A stretch of 64,000 bases of DNA, taken from assembly GCA_903953565.1 (NCBI GenBank), contig CAJBKE010000027.1:1-64000 (forward strand), written 5' to 3'. Position numbers and translations under genes: made by a program. Origin of the DNA: an uncultured Verrucomicrobiota bacterium (GTDB taxonomy: Bacteria > Verrucomicrobiota > Verrucomicrobiia > Chthoniobacterales > JACTMZ01). Shown here piece by piece: positions 31,433-41,008 of the stretch (positions are counted from its first letter, which is position 1; the number at the start of each line of letters is the position of its first letter). The notes beneath the pieces were generated by a model. It had not been told where the DNA came from, did no database searches, and was given only the letters and a program-made list of their open reading frames with translations.

Positions 31433-31518
31433 AGTGCGTCAGTGAACTTAACGGCTTGGATGCGGGGCGGCGATTGAAAATTTGCCGCAGCCTTCCGGCG
31501 CGGTAGAGTGCCGCGGCA

Positions 31519-32187
31519 ATGGAGACCGGCAAACGTCATGGCCACGACCATGAACACCCCCCGCAGGCGCTTCGTTTGAGCAAGGAATTGGAGAGTCTGC
31601 TGGCCATCGCGCCGGGGCGTCCGATGAAGCTGCGCACCATCGTCGAACACCTGCATTTCCGCGGCTTGCCGGCCCTCATTGTCCTGCTCTGCGTGCCGTT
31701 CCTCTTTCCTGTTTCCATTCCGGGGCTGTCCATTCCCTTGGGCGCAGCCATCGCGCTCTGCGGTCTACGCCTCGGGTTGGGACACAATTTCTGGATGCCG
31801 GATTTTCTCCTGCGGCGGGAGATTCCCTACGACCTGCTGCAGAAGCTGGTGGGGTCGGCGGCCAAATTTTACCGCAAGGTGGAAAAGTTGGTGCGCCCGC
31901 GCATGCATTTCCTCCAGCGCTGGCCGGGCATGATCAACCTTATGGGCTTCATGATCATGATTGGTGGCATCTTGCTCAGCCTGCCGATCCCACCGCCGTT
32001 CCCGCTGACCAACACCATTCCCGGTTTGGCCATCATTTTCATGGCACTGGGTATCATGGAGCGGGATGGGGTTTGCACGCTCATCGGCTACGCCTTTGCC
32101 CTCGTCGGCTTGTGCTATGTCGGGTTGATCTTTTTCCTCGGCACTGCGGGCGTGCGGTATATCTGGGCGTGGCTCACGGGAGACTGA
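31519..32187 (+). CDS. ExoD-family membrane protein
   Basis: This 222-residue protein has a His-rich cytoplasmic start (GKRHGHDHEHPP), a conserved amphipathic region (ELESLLAIAPGRPMKLRTIV) and about four hydrophobic segments with Pro-rich turns (LLSLPIPPPFPLTNTIPG). This pattern fits the ExoD family, named for an exopolysaccharide and alkali-tolerance gene of rhizobia. Its biochemical role is unsettled. It is divergent from the GreA-like gene and overlaps the convergent Rrf2 gene by 14 bases at the 3' end. Confidence 0.85.
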   Translation: METGKRHGHDHEHPPQALRLSKELESLLAIAPGRPMKLRTIVEHLHFRGLPALIVLLCVPFLFPVSIPGLSIPLGAAIALCGLRLGLGHNFWMPDFLLRREIPYDLLQKLVGSAAKFYRKVEKLVRPRMHFLQRWPGMINLMGFMIMIGGILLSLPIPPPFPLTNTIPGLAIIFMALGIMERDGVCTLIGYAFALVGLCYVGLIFFLGTAGVRYIWAWLTGD

Positions 32188-32644
32188 GCGGCCATGCCGT
32201 GCCTGACGCCTGCATTTTGGCGATCGAGCGGCGCACGCTGTCGGCCAGAGTGTGCCGGTCGAGGATATCGGCGAGGGAATTGCGCACATCGAGCATGATC
32301 ATGCGCAGGGCGCACGTGTCCTCGTCGGGGCAGGAGCACTTCTCGTATTTGCTCTGGCTCACGCAGCGGATGGGGGCCAGGGGTCCGTCGATAAGGCGGA
32401 TGACTTGGCCGAGCGTGATACTCTCCATCGGCCGGTCGAGGAAGTAGCCGCCATTTTTTCCGCGCTTGGTGCCGATGAATCCGGCCTTGCGCAGTTGCAT
32501 GAGGATTTGGTCGAGGAAACCTTTGGGCAGATTCTCGCGGGCGACGATTTCCTGCGCGCGGAGCAGGGGTCGCCCGACCTCCGCGGCGATGCCGAGATCG
32601 ATCAACGCGCGGAGGGCGTATTCGCCCCGTTTGGACATTCTCAT
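32174..32644 (-). CDS. Rrf2-family transcriptional regulator with Cys triad
   Basis: This 156-residue winged-helix DNA-binding protein begins MRMSKRGEYALRALIDLG, the classic Rrf2 N-terminus, with the recognition region GFLDQILMQLRKAGF and wing GKNGGYFL. Near residue 105 it has three cysteines (KCSCPDEDTCALR), the spacing type used by IscR and NsrR to hold an Fe-S cluster, so it may sense iron-sulfur, redox or nitric oxide status. Some relatives without a cluster (CymR) control cysteine metabolism. The start is the double MRM at 32644. It is divergent from argG and may control that promoter (inference). Confidence 0.88.
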   Translation of the reverse strand: MRMSKRGEYALRALIDLGIAAEVGRPLLRAQEIVARENLPKGFLDQILMQLRKAGFIGTKRGKNGGYFLDRPMESITLGQVIRLIDGPLAPIRCVSQSKYEKCSCPDEDTCALRMIMLDVRNSLADILDRHTLADSVRRSIAKMQASGTAWPLSLP

Positions 32645-32737
32645 GGCAGGGAGGGGAAATGTGGCCCCGCGGACGGAAGGCTGCAAGCTCGCCGCGGCAT
32701 TGCCAGAGATGAACGAGCGATGTAGGAAGGTAATCTG

Positions 32738-34018
32738 ATGAAGATTGTATGCGCTTACTCGGGCGGTTTGGACACCTCGGTCCTGCTGCAGTGGTTGAAA
32801 GAAACTTACGATGCGGAGGTCATCGCCTTCTGCGCGAATGTCGGGCAAGAGGAGGAGTTGGACGGTTTGGAAAAGAAGGCGCTGAGCACCGGCGCGGCCA
32901 GGTGTTTTGTCGACGATCTTCAGGAAGAATTCGCCCGGGACTTTATTTTTCCCATGTTCCGGGCAGGGGCGCTTTACGAAGGTCAATATTTTCTCGGCAC
33001 GAGCATTGCGCGTCCGCTGATCGCCAAGCGCATGGTCGAAATCGCCCGTGCGGAGGGCGCACATGCCGTGGCACACGGCGCGACGGGCAAGGGGAATGAC
33101 CAAGTGCGTTTCGAACTGGCGGCGGCGGCGCTTGCGCCGGAATTGGAAGTAATTGCGCCCTGGCGCCAGGAACGCTTCCGCGAAAAATTTCCCGGCCGCG
33201 CGGAAATGATCGCTTACGCCGAAACGCATGGGATTCCCGTGCCGGTGACGGCGAAGAAGTCGTATTCGATGGACCGCAATCTCCTGCACATCAGCTATGA
33301 AAGCGGGATCCTCGAAGACACTTGGTTTGATGCGAGCGATGAAGAGAACAAAGACATGTTCCGTTTGAGCGTGTCACCCGAAGACGCGCCGGACGCGGCG
33401 GCGCGCGTAACGTTGCACTTCGAGAAGGGCAATTGCGTCGGAATCGAGGGCGATGGCGTGGCGGCGGTGCTGGCGGAACTGGGACACAAGGGTGACGGGA
33501 AGAAGCTCGGTCCGCTCGCGGTCATGAAGGCGCTCAACAAGCTTGGCGGGAAGCATGGCATCGGCCGCGTCGATATGGTGGAAAACCGCTTTGTCGGCAT
33601 GAAGAGCCGCGGGGTTTACGAGACGCCGGGCGGGGCGATTTTGCATTTTGCCCACCGGCAGATGGAGTCGTTGACCATGGACCGCGAGGCGATGCATTTG
33701 CGCGATTCGCTCATCCCGCAATACAGCACGATGGTTTACAATGGATTCTGGTTCGCGCCCGAGCGGCATGCATTGCAGGCGCTGGTCGAGGAAACGCAGA
33801 GGAATGTGACCGGCGAGGTGCGGGTCAAACTTTACAAAGGCAATGTCATCGCGGCGGGACGGCGCAGTCCGCTCAGCCTGTACAATCCGCACATGGCGAC
33901 CATGGAGGCCGATCCGACGCAGGCCTACAATCAGTCGGATGCCACCGGCTTTATCCGCCTCAACGCGCTGCGCCTCAAAGTCGCGGCGGCGGTCGGCGGG
34001 TCAAATCAGGCTCATTAG
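32738..34018 (+). CDS. argG: Argininosuccinate synthase
   Basis: This enzyme condenses citrulline and aspartate with ATP in arginine synthesis. It has 426 residues with the ATP pyrophosphatase loop [12 protein letters not shown] at the N-terminus, then [11 protein letters not shown] and [14 protein letters not shown], all hallmark ArgG segments. A good ribosome site (AGGAAGG) sits about nine bases before the ATG. The 3' end overlaps the convergent GYF-like gene by 18 bases. No argH is adjacent. The divergent Rrf2 gene 93 bases upstream is a possible regulator. Confidence 0.97.
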   Translation: MKIVCAYSGGLDTSVLLQWLKETYDAEVIAFCANVGQEEELDGLEKKALSTGAARCFVDDLQEEFARDFIFPMFRAGALYEGQYFLGTSIARPLIAKRMVEIARAEGAHAVAHGATGKGNDQVRFELAAAALAPELEVIAPWRQERFREKFPGRAEMIAYAETHGIPVPVTAKKSYSMDRNLLHISYESGILEDTWFDASDEENKDMFRLSVSPEDAPDAAARVTLHFEKGNCVGIEGDGVAAVLAELGHKGDGKKLGPLAVMKALNKLGGKHGIGRVDMVENRFVGMKSRGVYETPGGAILHFAHRQMESLTMDREAMHLRDSLIPQYSTMVYNGFWFAPERHALQALVEETQRNVTGEVRVKLYKGNVIAAGRRSPLSLYNPHMATMEADPTQAYNQSDATGFIRLNALRLKVAAAVGGSNQAH

Positions 34019-34531
34019 CAGGAGGATGCCTGCCGTGAGCAGCACGGCGAGCAGCACAGCCCCGATCACAACGAGACGTCCGCCGATCTGGCCCCGCGTC
34101 GGTTTCGTCGCGCGGTTCCGGTGACTGCGGCGCCGGCGCTTTTCTCCGGAGGACGAGGAGCGCGAGCGGCTGCCGGGCCAGGCTGGCTTGATGCCTTCGG
34201 GGGGAGGCGGGTGGTGCCGCGCTTCCCGCGGCAAGTCTGCTGAGGTGTCCCCGAAGAGCGCGGACAACTCCGCGACCGGACGCCATTCATCGCGACCCTC
34301 GAACCAGAAGAGCGCGTCTTCCTCGAAATAGGAGGTGCGCACGCCGCTGAGCACATCATCGATCGCGGCGGGTCCGTAGACCTGCTCACCCCACGAGACG
34401 TAGACATTGGGCTCGCCGTTGCGCGTGCGCGCGGCGGGGTTGTCCCCCTGGGGCAGGAGAAAATCCGGCGGACGCAATCCGGATCGCGGCGTTTGGCGCG
34501 CCGGGGGTGTGGGCATGTTTTCCGGCGTCAT
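34001..34531 (-). CDS. GYF_2-like domain, tail-anchored membrane protein
   Basis: This 176-residue protein has an N-terminal Pro-rich lead and a central segment from about residue 43 ([19 protein letters not shown] ... [17 protein letters not shown]) with the Trp-Gly-Pro...Trp pattern of bacterial GYF_2 domains, which bind proline-rich peptides. A very basic Ser/Arg/Lys linker follows, then one C-terminal transmembrane helix ([19 protein letters not shown]). It is therefore a cytoplasmic domain anchored by its tail. Its start overlaps the lipocalin stop as ATGA. The partner and role are unknown. Confidence 0.7.
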   Translation of the reverse strand: MTPENMPTPPARQTPRSGLRPPDFLLPQGDNPAARTRNGEPNVYVSWGEQVYGPAAIDDVLSGVRTSYFEEDALFWFEGRDEWRPVAELSALFGDTSADLPREARHHPPPPEGIKPAWPGSRSRSSSSGEKRRRRSHRNRATKPTRGQIGGRLVVIGAVLLAVLLTAGILLLMSLI

Positions 34532-35058
34532 TGATCGGTCGAGACTTTGCCTGCGGCCGGTGTGCGGCGCAGGCGGTTGATATCATAGCCTTTGGCCGCG
34601 AGCTTCGCGCGGATGCTTGCCAACTCCGCGGGATCGAGTTGCGGGTCACGGGCGAGGATCCACAGGTATTTGCGATTGGGATGCCCTACGGCGGCCCAGC
34701 GGTAGGCGGGATCGAGATCGAGGATCCAGTAGTCGCCTTCGAACGGCCAGAAGAACCGGACTTTGAGTTTGCTGTTGTTGCTGCCGCGGACGACGCGGGC
34801 AACCCCTTCGATGCTGACCGGTTTTTCGCTACGCGTGCAGGTGTTGATCACGCGGATGCGTCCGTCCGGAGCCGGCGTGTAGTTCGCTTTCGTGCCTGTG
34901 CATCCGCGCTGGAACCAAGCAGGGAAAGATTCGATCTCGTACCAATCTCCCGCGTAGCGGGCGAGGTCGACTGAGGGGACTGTTGCCGGGGGAGGCAGGG
35001 AGGCGCAGGATGCAAGCATGACGGTCGAAGCGAGGTAGCCCGCGAGTCGCAATGTCAT
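34528..35058 (-). CDS. Bacterial lipocalin (Blc-like outer-membrane lipoprotein)
   Basis: This 176-residue lipoprotein has a lipobox at LASC (signal MTLRLAGYLASTVMLASC). The lipocalin signature DLARYAGDWYEIESFP, with its invariant Gly-x-Trp, follows. FWPFEGDYWILDLD and YLWILARDPQLD are the expected later strands of the Blc family. Blc-type proteins bind lysophospholipids or fatty acids at the outer membrane and are often stress-induced. It sits between the HYDIN-like protein gene (50 bases upstream) and the GYF-like gene, all on the same strand. Confidence 0.93.
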   Translation of the reverse strand: MTLRLAGYLASTVMLASCASLPPPATVPSVDLARYAGDWYEIESFPAWFQRGCTGTKANYTPAPDGRIRVINTCTRSEKPVSIEGVARVVRGSNNSKLKVRFFWPFEGDYWILDLDPAYRWAAVGHPNRKYLWILARDPQLDPAELASIRAKLAAKGYDINRLRRTPAAGKVSTDQ

Positions 35059-35108
35059 AGAGGAAGTTTGACGCGGTAAAGCCGCCTTGGCCAGAGGAAA
35101 TCCAACGG

Positions 35109-37382
35109 TCAGGCCGGTGGCCGGTTGATCTTCCAACGAAGGTAAAGCACACCGGCCAGAAGAAGAACGAGGGCCCCGAGAAGCACGGTGTTCCACGGGA
35201 AGGGAGGACGCGGCAGGGTGTCGACAAGCATGACGGTTGTCGGCGGGAGCGCGCCCTTTTCTCCTTCCGGAACAATTCGCCAATAGGTGCGCGAGCCTGG
35301 ATGCAGCTCGCTGATGCGCGCCGCGCAAATGGTAAACTTCTTTCCATCAGCTTCTCCCTCGGCGAGTCCGAGGTATTCCACCTCTGCCTCTGGTGGATCG
35401 ATTTTCTCGAAGAGAGGAGCCTGCGGAATTCCGGTCTTCGCGTCGATCTGTGCAACCATGGAGCCGCGCTCGAGCCGGAATCCCCGGATGCCAAGGCTGC
35501 TGTCGAAAGCCACCTGCACCACGGCCGCGTTGCGTTCGGGGCGGGTGCTGGCGGAAGCAATTTTCGTGACAGGCCCGATGTTGCGCCGCTCGAGGGACTG
35601 GGGCGAAGGTGGCGGTGCTGGTGTTGCGGCCTGCGGGGTGTCTTGCGGGACAGGGCGTGACGGCGCCGCTGGCACGAGTGTGCCGGACTTGATTTGGAAT
35701 TCCTCCGAGACAGGGCGCTGGATGGATTCGCCTTGGCGCGCGGCCAGAAGTCGCCAGACATCGGAACCGTTGGTTTCCTCTACGGCAATTTCCTGCCGCC
35801 CGAAACGCTCCTCTGGTTGGAGGCCATCGACCTCGGTTCGCTTTATCGGTGTGTCGAGTCGTTCTTGGATGCGCCGCGCGAGGCCCTTCATCCAGCCGAG
35901 GAGTCCCTCGTGCGGTGCGGGCAGCTGATAACCTTGCCATTCACCCGTGCCATCGGGGCGATGTTGCAAGACGAAGTCGGTCCAGCCCGGCTCCTCCCGA
36001 TAAGCGATGAAGGCCGCACCGTTTTTGCTCTCGAACTTGATGCCGCTGTTGAGCGCCAGAGGCGTGGGTGTCGGGGTGGGTGTAGGAGTCGGCGTGGGAG
36101 TCGGGGTCACGATAGTCTCCGCCCAAACTGCGGTGACCGGAATGCTCAGCTCCGTATCGCGGAATGCGACGATCACGTTGGTCGGCAGATCTTCATCTTT
36201 TCTCGGCACCAGTCGGAGCGCGACGGTGTGCGCGGTGTTCGGAGCAATGGAGAAGGCCGTTGCGCCATCGACAGTCGTCAAATTCTTTCCACTTTGCAGC
36301 CGGCACTGCGCCACTGCTCCGCCTGTATTGCTGAGCACGAGTGCCGCCCGCGCCGCGGTGCCGGGTTTGACCGCACCGAAATCGGGGGCGGACACGGGGA
36401 ACACTTCGGGCGGGGTGGGAGGGGCTTGGAAATCGAGTGCGACGGTATGGGCTGCGCTTTCGAAGCGGACGCTGAAGGGCGCGACGTTGGTCTTTTGCGC
36501 AGACGGTATGCGCAAGGTCACCTCGGTGGCTTCACCGGGCGCGAGGTCGAGAGGCAGAACCGGTTCGACGAGGGTTTCCGATGGAAAGACCACGGAAATT
36601 TGCTGTGGGCTTTGCGATTGGTTTGTGACCGTGGCCCGCGCTGTGCGCGATCCATCGGACTGCTCCTTGAATATGGAGCTGGCGGCCTCGACCGCAAAGG
36701 GATGCTTGGCTTCACCCTTCAGCGTGAGCACAGCCGGATCACCGGGCACGGGCTGGATGGGAAACGAGTAGGGTCCGGCGCTTTGCGGCGCAAAAATGAT
36801 CGGGATTCTGGTTTTCTCGCCGCGACGCAGAACGAACATGCCATCGTCCGCCAAGGCAAATGGTTCGGGAACTTCGAGAAATCCTTGGATGGATCCGCCG
36901 CCGACATTGGCCAATTCGACCGAGAGGCTGGCCGGTGCGTCACCGATCGCGGTCGCGCCAAAGTCGAGTGTTGCTGGTGTGATGCGCAACTGTGCGATTG
37001 CATCAATGATGCGAATGGTGACGCGGCCGCGTCCTTTCAGACCCGTAGTCGGCGCTCTGACTTCGAAAGCAAAGGTGTCCTCATTGGAATCCTCATCGTT
37101 TCCGTGTGTGTAGGTGACGAAGCCGGGGCCTTGGCGTTCCGGCCCGTTGTATTGCTCTAACTGCGATAGTCTCCCGTAGCGCGGCGAACCGATCGGTCTG
37201 TATTCAAGGCGGTTCAAATTCCGTTCGAAGCCGCGCAGCGGAATCCGCACCGAGCCGCCGCGCATCACCTCGACCACGATGCTTTTGCCTGCTGGTCGCG
37301 CGGGGCGCGCTTTCTCCGCCGCAGCTTCGCCGGCAAGCACCGCGAGCAGAAGCACGGTGCCGGCGAGAAGGCGGGGGTTCAC
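35109..37382 (-). CDS. Large exported protein with HYDIN/ASPM-like repeats and (TP)n linker
   Basis: This protein has about 757 residues, starting from a GTG that gives a signal peptide (MNPRLLAGTVLLLAVLAGEA). The first domain resembles cadherin/CSPG-type repeats (GPGFVTYTHGNDEDSNEDTF). Several Ig-like modules of the HYDIN/ASPM-SPD-2 kind follow (LDFGATAIGDAP; DFGAVKPGTAARAALVLSN), then an eight-unit Thr-Pro run near residue 430. A second, Pro-rich region and one C-terminal helix (VLLGALVLLLAGVLYL) close it. It is probably anchored in the inner membrane with a long periplasmic stalk. The Thr-Pro run is encoded by varied codons, so slippage is not obvious. No enzyme motif is seen. Confidence 0.7.
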   Translation of the reverse strand: MNPRLLAGTVLLLAVLAGEAAAEKARPARPAGKSIVVEVMRGGSVRIPLRGFERNLNRLEYRPIGSPRYGRLSQLEQYNGPERQGPGFVTYTHGNDEDSNEDTFAFEVRAPTTGLKGRGRVTIRIIDAIAQLRITPATLDFGATAIGDAPASLSVELANVGGGSIQGFLEVPEPFALADDGMFVLRRGEKTRIPIIFAPQSAGPYSFPIQPVPGDPAVLTLKGEAKHPFAVEAASSIFKEQSDGSRTARATVTNQSQSPQQISVVFPSETLVEPVLPLDLAPGEATEVTLRIPSAQKTNVAPFSVRFESAAHTVALDFQAPPTPPEVFPVSAPDFGAVKPGTAARAALVLSNTGGAVAQCRLQSGKNLTTVDGATAFSIAPNTAHTVALRLVPRKDEDLPTNVIVAFRDTELSIPVTAVWAETIVTPTPTPTPTPTPTPTPLALNSGIKFESKNGAAFIAYREEPGWTDFVLQHRPDGTGEWQGYQLPAPHEGLLGWMKGLARRIQERLDTPIKRTEVDGLQPEERFGRQEIAVEETNGSDVWRLLAARQGESIQRPVSEEFQIKSGTLVPAAPSRPVPQDTPQAATPAPPPSPQSLERRNIGPVTKIASASTRPERNAAVVQVAFDSSLGIRGFRLERGSMVAQIDAKTGIPQAPLFEKIDPPEAEVEYLGLAEGEADGKKFTICAARISELHPGSRTYWRIVPEGEKGALPPTTVMLVDTLPRPPFPWNTVLLGALVLLLAGVLYLRWKINRPPA

Positions 37383-37440
37383 GGGGGTGACACAAGCAAA
37401 TGAGTTTGAAAAAAGCGAGCCGAACCCTAATTTGCCCTCG

Positions 37441-38019
37441 ATGCGAGGTTTACCGATCGGATGGATGGCGCTGGTGGTGGCTGCCGCCACAGTCTGGGCG
37501 CAAGACGAGCCGGCGATGAAGGGCCCGGGTGATCTTGTTCTCCCGCAGGATCCTCCCAAGTCGGTTCCCCGCGTTCTCGACCGCGCCACCACGGAAAACA
37601 CGAGCATTGTGGTCTCCCTCGGGCGGCAACGGGTTTATCTCTATGTCGACGGGGAAATGGCGATCGATGCGGCGGCCTCCACGGGCAAGCGCCGCGGCCA
37701 GACCCCGACCGGGGAATTCACCGTGCAAGACAAAGCCGCTTCCCACGAGACCCACCTGCACGGTGACTTCGTCGATCGCGATGGCAATACGGTCCGCCAC
37801 GGTGTGAGTACCCGGATCGACGCCGCACCGAGCGGCACGACGTTCCGCGCCGTGCCGGTTCAGTATTATCTCCGGCTCAACGACGAGGGGCTGTCTCTCC
37901 ATGCGGGGCGATTGCCGGGTTATCCGGCTTCGGATACCGCGGTGCGTCTGCCCGCCGATATCGCGCCGCTTGTTTTCCAGCGCGTCAAGCAGGGCACGCC
38001 GGTGAAGATCGAGGAGTAA
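37441..38019 (+). CDS. L,D-transpeptidase-like (YkuD) protein lacking the catalytic Cys
   Basis: This 192-residue exported protein has a signal peptide (MRGLPIGWMALVVAAATVWA) and a YkuD-type domain, seen in IVVSLGRQRVYLYVDG, STGKRRGQTPTGEF and LHAGRLPGYPAS. In active enzymes the last motif continues as H-G-C followed by Val/Ile-Arg. Here it reads SDTAVRLP, so the nucleophilic Cys is Ala and the neighbouring His is Asp. It is therefore probably a non-catalytic, peptidoglycan-binding relative, unless another residue takes over. It is divergent from the HYDIN-like protein gene with 58 bases between the starts. Confidence 0.8.
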   Translation: MRGLPIGWMALVVAAATVWAQDEPAMKGPGDLVLPQDPPKSVPRVLDRATTENTSIVVSLGRQRVYLYVDGEMAIDAAASTGKRRGQTPTGEFTVQDKAASHETHLHGDFVDRDGNTVRHGVSTRIDAAPSGTTFRAVPVQYYLRLNDEGLSLHAGRLPGYPASDTAVRLPADIAPLVFQRVKQGTPVKIEE

Positions 38020-38060
38020 GACCGGGTCCCGCGTCCTCTGGGTGCGAAGGCGTGTCAACC

Positions 38061-38133
38061 TTGTAGGGGCGCTCTATGAGCGTCGGCACCTTGCAATAAG
38101 AGTGGTCCGGCGCTCATAGAGCGCCGCTACAAG
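38061..38133. repeat. Family T paired-hairpin repeat (GGCGCTC stems)
   Basis: Ends TTGTAG and CTACAAG are inverted. The left arm folds as CGCTC-TAT-GAGCG. The right arm is perfect, GGCGCTC-ATA-GAGCGCC. A spacer of about 27 bases separates them. It lies between the convergent transpeptidase-like and sugar porter genes. Confidence 0.9.
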
Positions 38134-38148
38134 CGGGGGCTTTACCGT

Positions 38149-39663
38149 TCAGCGTCCGATATCCTTGAGCGGGATTCCGCCGAGCAGTTTCTTTTCAATC
38201 GACTCGAGCGAGACGCCTTTGGTTTCAGGCACGAGCGCGAGGAAGAACGCAATGAATACGGCATTGAGCGCGCCGTAGATCAGGAAGGTATTTCCCGGCC
38301 CGAGGGCGTTCAGCATGGTCAGGAAGGTCATGCCGACGATGGCGTTGGCCGTCCAGTTGGTCACCGTGCTGCAAGTGATGCCGAAGTCGCGCCCGGCCAG
38401 CGGGAAGATTTCCGCGCAGAGAATCCAGATGATCGGTCCGGCACTCATGGCGAAGCCGATGATGAAGACGACGAGAGAAGCCACGGCGAGGTAGCTCATG
38501 GTGATGTTGCCGCTGCCGATGCCCAGATGGAAGAGGGCGCCGAGCGAGAGCATGCCGAAGCCCATAATGGCGAAGCCGGCATACATGATCGGTTTGCGTC
38601 CGAGTCGGTCGACGAAAGCGATGGCGATGAAGGTGGCCAGGACGTTGATCGTGCCGATGAGCACGGTGCCCCACATCTGCTCGGCCGTGGTGTTGAACCC
38701 TGCTTCGTTGAGGATGCGCGGGGCGTAATACATGATGACATTGATCCCCGTGAATTGCTGGATGACCTGCAGGCCGACGCCGAGGAAGACGGCCCGGCGG
38801 AAGTTGCTGTTTTCGCGGAAGAGACTGAATCCTTTTTGTTCCACCTTCAGGCTGTTCTCGATCTCGTTGAGTTCGTGCTCGGCTTCCTCGTGGCTGCTGG
38901 CCAGGCGCTGGAGAACGCCGCGTGCCTGCGGGAGGCGGTTTTTGAGGACGAGCCAACGCGGGCTCTCCGGCAGAAAAAGCATGCCGAGGAACATGAGGAG
39001 GGCGGGGATGGCAATGACACCGAGCATCCAGCGCCACGGCACCGCGAAGTAAGCTTCCATGACCATCTGGCCGCGTCCGCCGGCCACGGAACTGACAGAC
39101 TCGCTGATGGTGGTGGCGAGCGGTTGGAGGTTCGCGTAGGTGGAGAAAAAGGTGTCGCTCAAAAAGGCCAGGACGATGCCGATGGTGATCATCAGCTGAT
39201 ACATCGAGATGAGAGCGCCGCGCACGCTTTGCGGGGCGATCTCCGAGAGGTAGAGCGGGGCGACGAATGAAGCCATGCCCACGGCGATGCCGAGAAAAAA
39301 CCGTGCGGCAATGAGCGCACCGGGCGAGGGGGCCAGAGCGCAGAAAATCGAACCGGCGGCGAAGACGAGCGCGCTGATCAGGATGGTTCCGCGGCGGCCG
39401 AGGCGGAGGGAAAAAAATCCACTGACCAAAACCCCGAAGACCGCGCCCCAGAGCAGGGCGCTGACGATGTTTTCGATGGTGCGATCGTCGACGCCAAAAT
39501 CTTTCTGGATGAATTCATTCGCACCGGAGATGACGCCGACATCGAGACCGAAAAGAAGACCGGCCAGCGCAGCGGTCAGACCGACGAAATAGACGATGGG
39601 TTTGGTTTTTCCGGCGAAGGGATGCGCAGCGGCGGAGCCGGATGGGGGGATGACAGCGGCCAT
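38149..39663 (-). CDS. MFS sugar porter (XylE/GalP-like)
   Basis: This 504-residue inner-membrane transporter has 12 expected helices. Sugar-porter signatures are present: FGLDVGVISGA in helix 1, RLGRRG in the first loop, PESPRWL after helix 6 and PETKGVSLE at the end. These identify the SP family of proton-coupled or facilitative monosaccharide transporters. The exact sugar is unknown. The loop between helices 3 and 5 region (about residues 175-200) is longer than in E. coli XylE. It lies just downstream of glgC on the same strand, which suggests a link between sugar uptake and glycogen storage. Confidence 0.93.
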   Translation of the reverse strand: MAAVIPPSGSAAAHPFAGKTKPIVYFVGLTAALAGLLFGLDVGVISGANEFIQKDFGVDDRTIENIVSALLWGAVFGVLVSGFFSLRLGRRGTILISALVFAAGSIFCALAPSPGALIAARFFLGIAVGMASFVAPLYLSEIAPQSVRGALISMYQLMITIGIVLAFLSDTFFSTYANLQPLATTISESVSSVAGGRGQMVMEAYFAVPWRWMLGVIAIPALLMFLGMLFLPESPRWLVLKNRLPQARGVLQRLASSHEEAEHELNEIENSLKVEQKGFSLFRENSNFRRAVFLGVGLQVIQQFTGINVIMYYAPRILNEAGFNTTAEQMWGTVLIGTINVLATFIAIAFVDRLGRKPIMYAGFAIMGFGMLSLGALFHLGIGSGNITMSYLAVASLVVFIIGFAMSAGPIIWILCAEIFPLAGRDFGITCSTVTNWTANAIVGMTFLTMLNALGPGNTFLIYGALNAVFIAFFLALVPETKGVSLESIEKKLLGGIPLKDIGR

Positions 39664-39703
39664 TCTTGAGTCGAGGGTTGAGAACTTTAGGGTCGAGGGA
39701 AAT

Positions 39704-41008
39704 TCAGATCCAGGAACCGTCGGGGATCACGGCGTTTTTCGGAATGATAACGATACCGTCGCGGATGTAGAAGTTTTCCCCGTCGTATTCGGACGGCTTG
39801 CCCTCGGGGCTGATGACCACGCGTTCCCCGATGCGGGCGTTCTTGTCGACGATGGCGTCATTGATGGTCGTATTGCGTCCGATGCCGACCGGCGGGGTGC
39901 CGGAGCGGGGCGCGGCCTCGGCTTCGTAAAAGTCCGCGCCCATCATGACGACATTCCGCAGCACCGCCCCCGACTCGATGATGCTGCGGATGCCGATCAC
40001 GCAGCGCTCGAGCGATGCATCGGTGATGATGCAACCGTCCGAGACCACGGCACGCTGCATCGTGGCGCCGTTGATTTTGCTGGCCGGCAGGAAGCGCGGG
40101 CGCGAGTAGACGGTGGATTCGGGACGGTAAAAACTGAAAGGTGGTTCGATTTCGGCCAGCGCCAAGTTCGCCTCGAAGAAAGAACGGATCGTCCCGATAT
40201 CCTCCCAGTAACCTTGAAAGATGTGCGCGTGCACGCGGCGGTCCTTGATCGCGGCGGGAATGACATTCTTGCCGAAGTCCTCGAAGTTGTTCTCGAGGCA
40301 TTGCCCGAGGGCTTCGCGGTTGAAGAGGTAAATGCCCATCGAGGCCTGGTAACGTTCGGCCGACGGGTCGAGGCCCAGTTCGGAAAGAAGCGGACCGGGA
40401 ATACGCAAGCTATCGAGCACGGCGGGGTCGGTCGGTTTTTCCACGAACCGCGTGATACGTCGCGCCGCATCGGTCTGCATGATGCCGAATCCCTCGGCCG
40501 CTTGCCGGTCGACCGGCAGGGTGGCGATGGTCAGATCGGCGCCGGATGCGAGGTGGTCCGCCATGAGGACTTCGAAATCCATCTGGTAAAGTTGGTCGCC
40601 GCTGAGGATGAGGAAATAATCCCACGGGCGCTCGAGGAAGTAGGAAAGATTCTGGCGGACGGCATCGGCGGTGCCTTGATACCAGCCGGCACCGGTCGGC
40701 GTTTGCTGGGCGGCGAGAATTTCCACGAAGCTGCCCGCGCTGAAGATGTCGAATTTGTAGGTCGCGCTGATGTGCTGGTGAAGCGATACGCTGTTGAATT
40801 GCGTGAGCAGGTAGATGCCGCGGATGCCGGAGTTGAGGCAATTGCTGATCGGGATGTCGACGAGGCGGTATTTGCCGCCCAGCGGGACGGCGGGCTTCGA
40901 GCGGTCCTTGGTCAGTGGGAAGAGTCGCTTGCCCGCGCCGCCACCCATGATGATGCCGAGGGTGCGGGCAAGGGCTTCGCCGGCTTGGGGGGAATTTTTT
41001 CCGGCCAT
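39704..41008 (-). CDS. glgC: Glucose-1-phosphate adenylyltransferase
   Basis: This enzyme makes ADP-glucose, the precursor for glycogen. A nucleotidyltransferase domain with the GGGAGKRLFPLT loop, KPAVPLGGKYRLVDIPISN and the substrate region FVEKPTDP and GYWEDIGTI is followed by a left-handed beta-helix domain (hexapeptide repeats such as CIITDASLERCVIG). The enzyme class is usually controlled by sugar phosphates binding at the domain interface. The start is the ATG at 41006-41008; an upstream TTG would add three residues. The sugar porter gene follows 40 bases later. The other glg genes are not here. Confidence 0.96.
   Translation of the reverse strand: MAGKNSPQAGEALARTLGIIMGGGAGKRLFPLTKDRSKPAVPLGGKYRLVDIPISNCLNSGIRGIYLLTQFNSVSLHQHISATYKFDIFSAGSFVEILAAQQTPTGAGWYQGTADAVRQNLSYFLERPWDYFLILSGDQLYQMDFEVLMADHLASGADLTIATLPVDRQAAEGFGIMQTDAARRITRFVEKPTDPAVLDSLRIPGPLLSELGLDPSAERYQASMGIYLFNREALGQCLENNFEDFGKNVIPAAIKDRRVHAHIFQGYWEDIGTIRSFFEANLALAEIEPPFSFYRPESTVYSRPRFLPASKINGATMQRAVVSDGCIITDASLERCVIGIRSIIESGAVLRNVVMMGADFYEAEAAPRSGTPPVGIGRNTTINDAIVDKNARIGERVVISPEGKPSEYDGENFYIRDGIVIIPKNAVIPDGSWI

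Noticed and set aside
36062-36110. Thr-Pro repeat tract as a phase-variation hotspot
   Set aside because: The underlying hexamers vary in codon use and keep the frame on gain or loss of a unit, so on/off switching is not supported.
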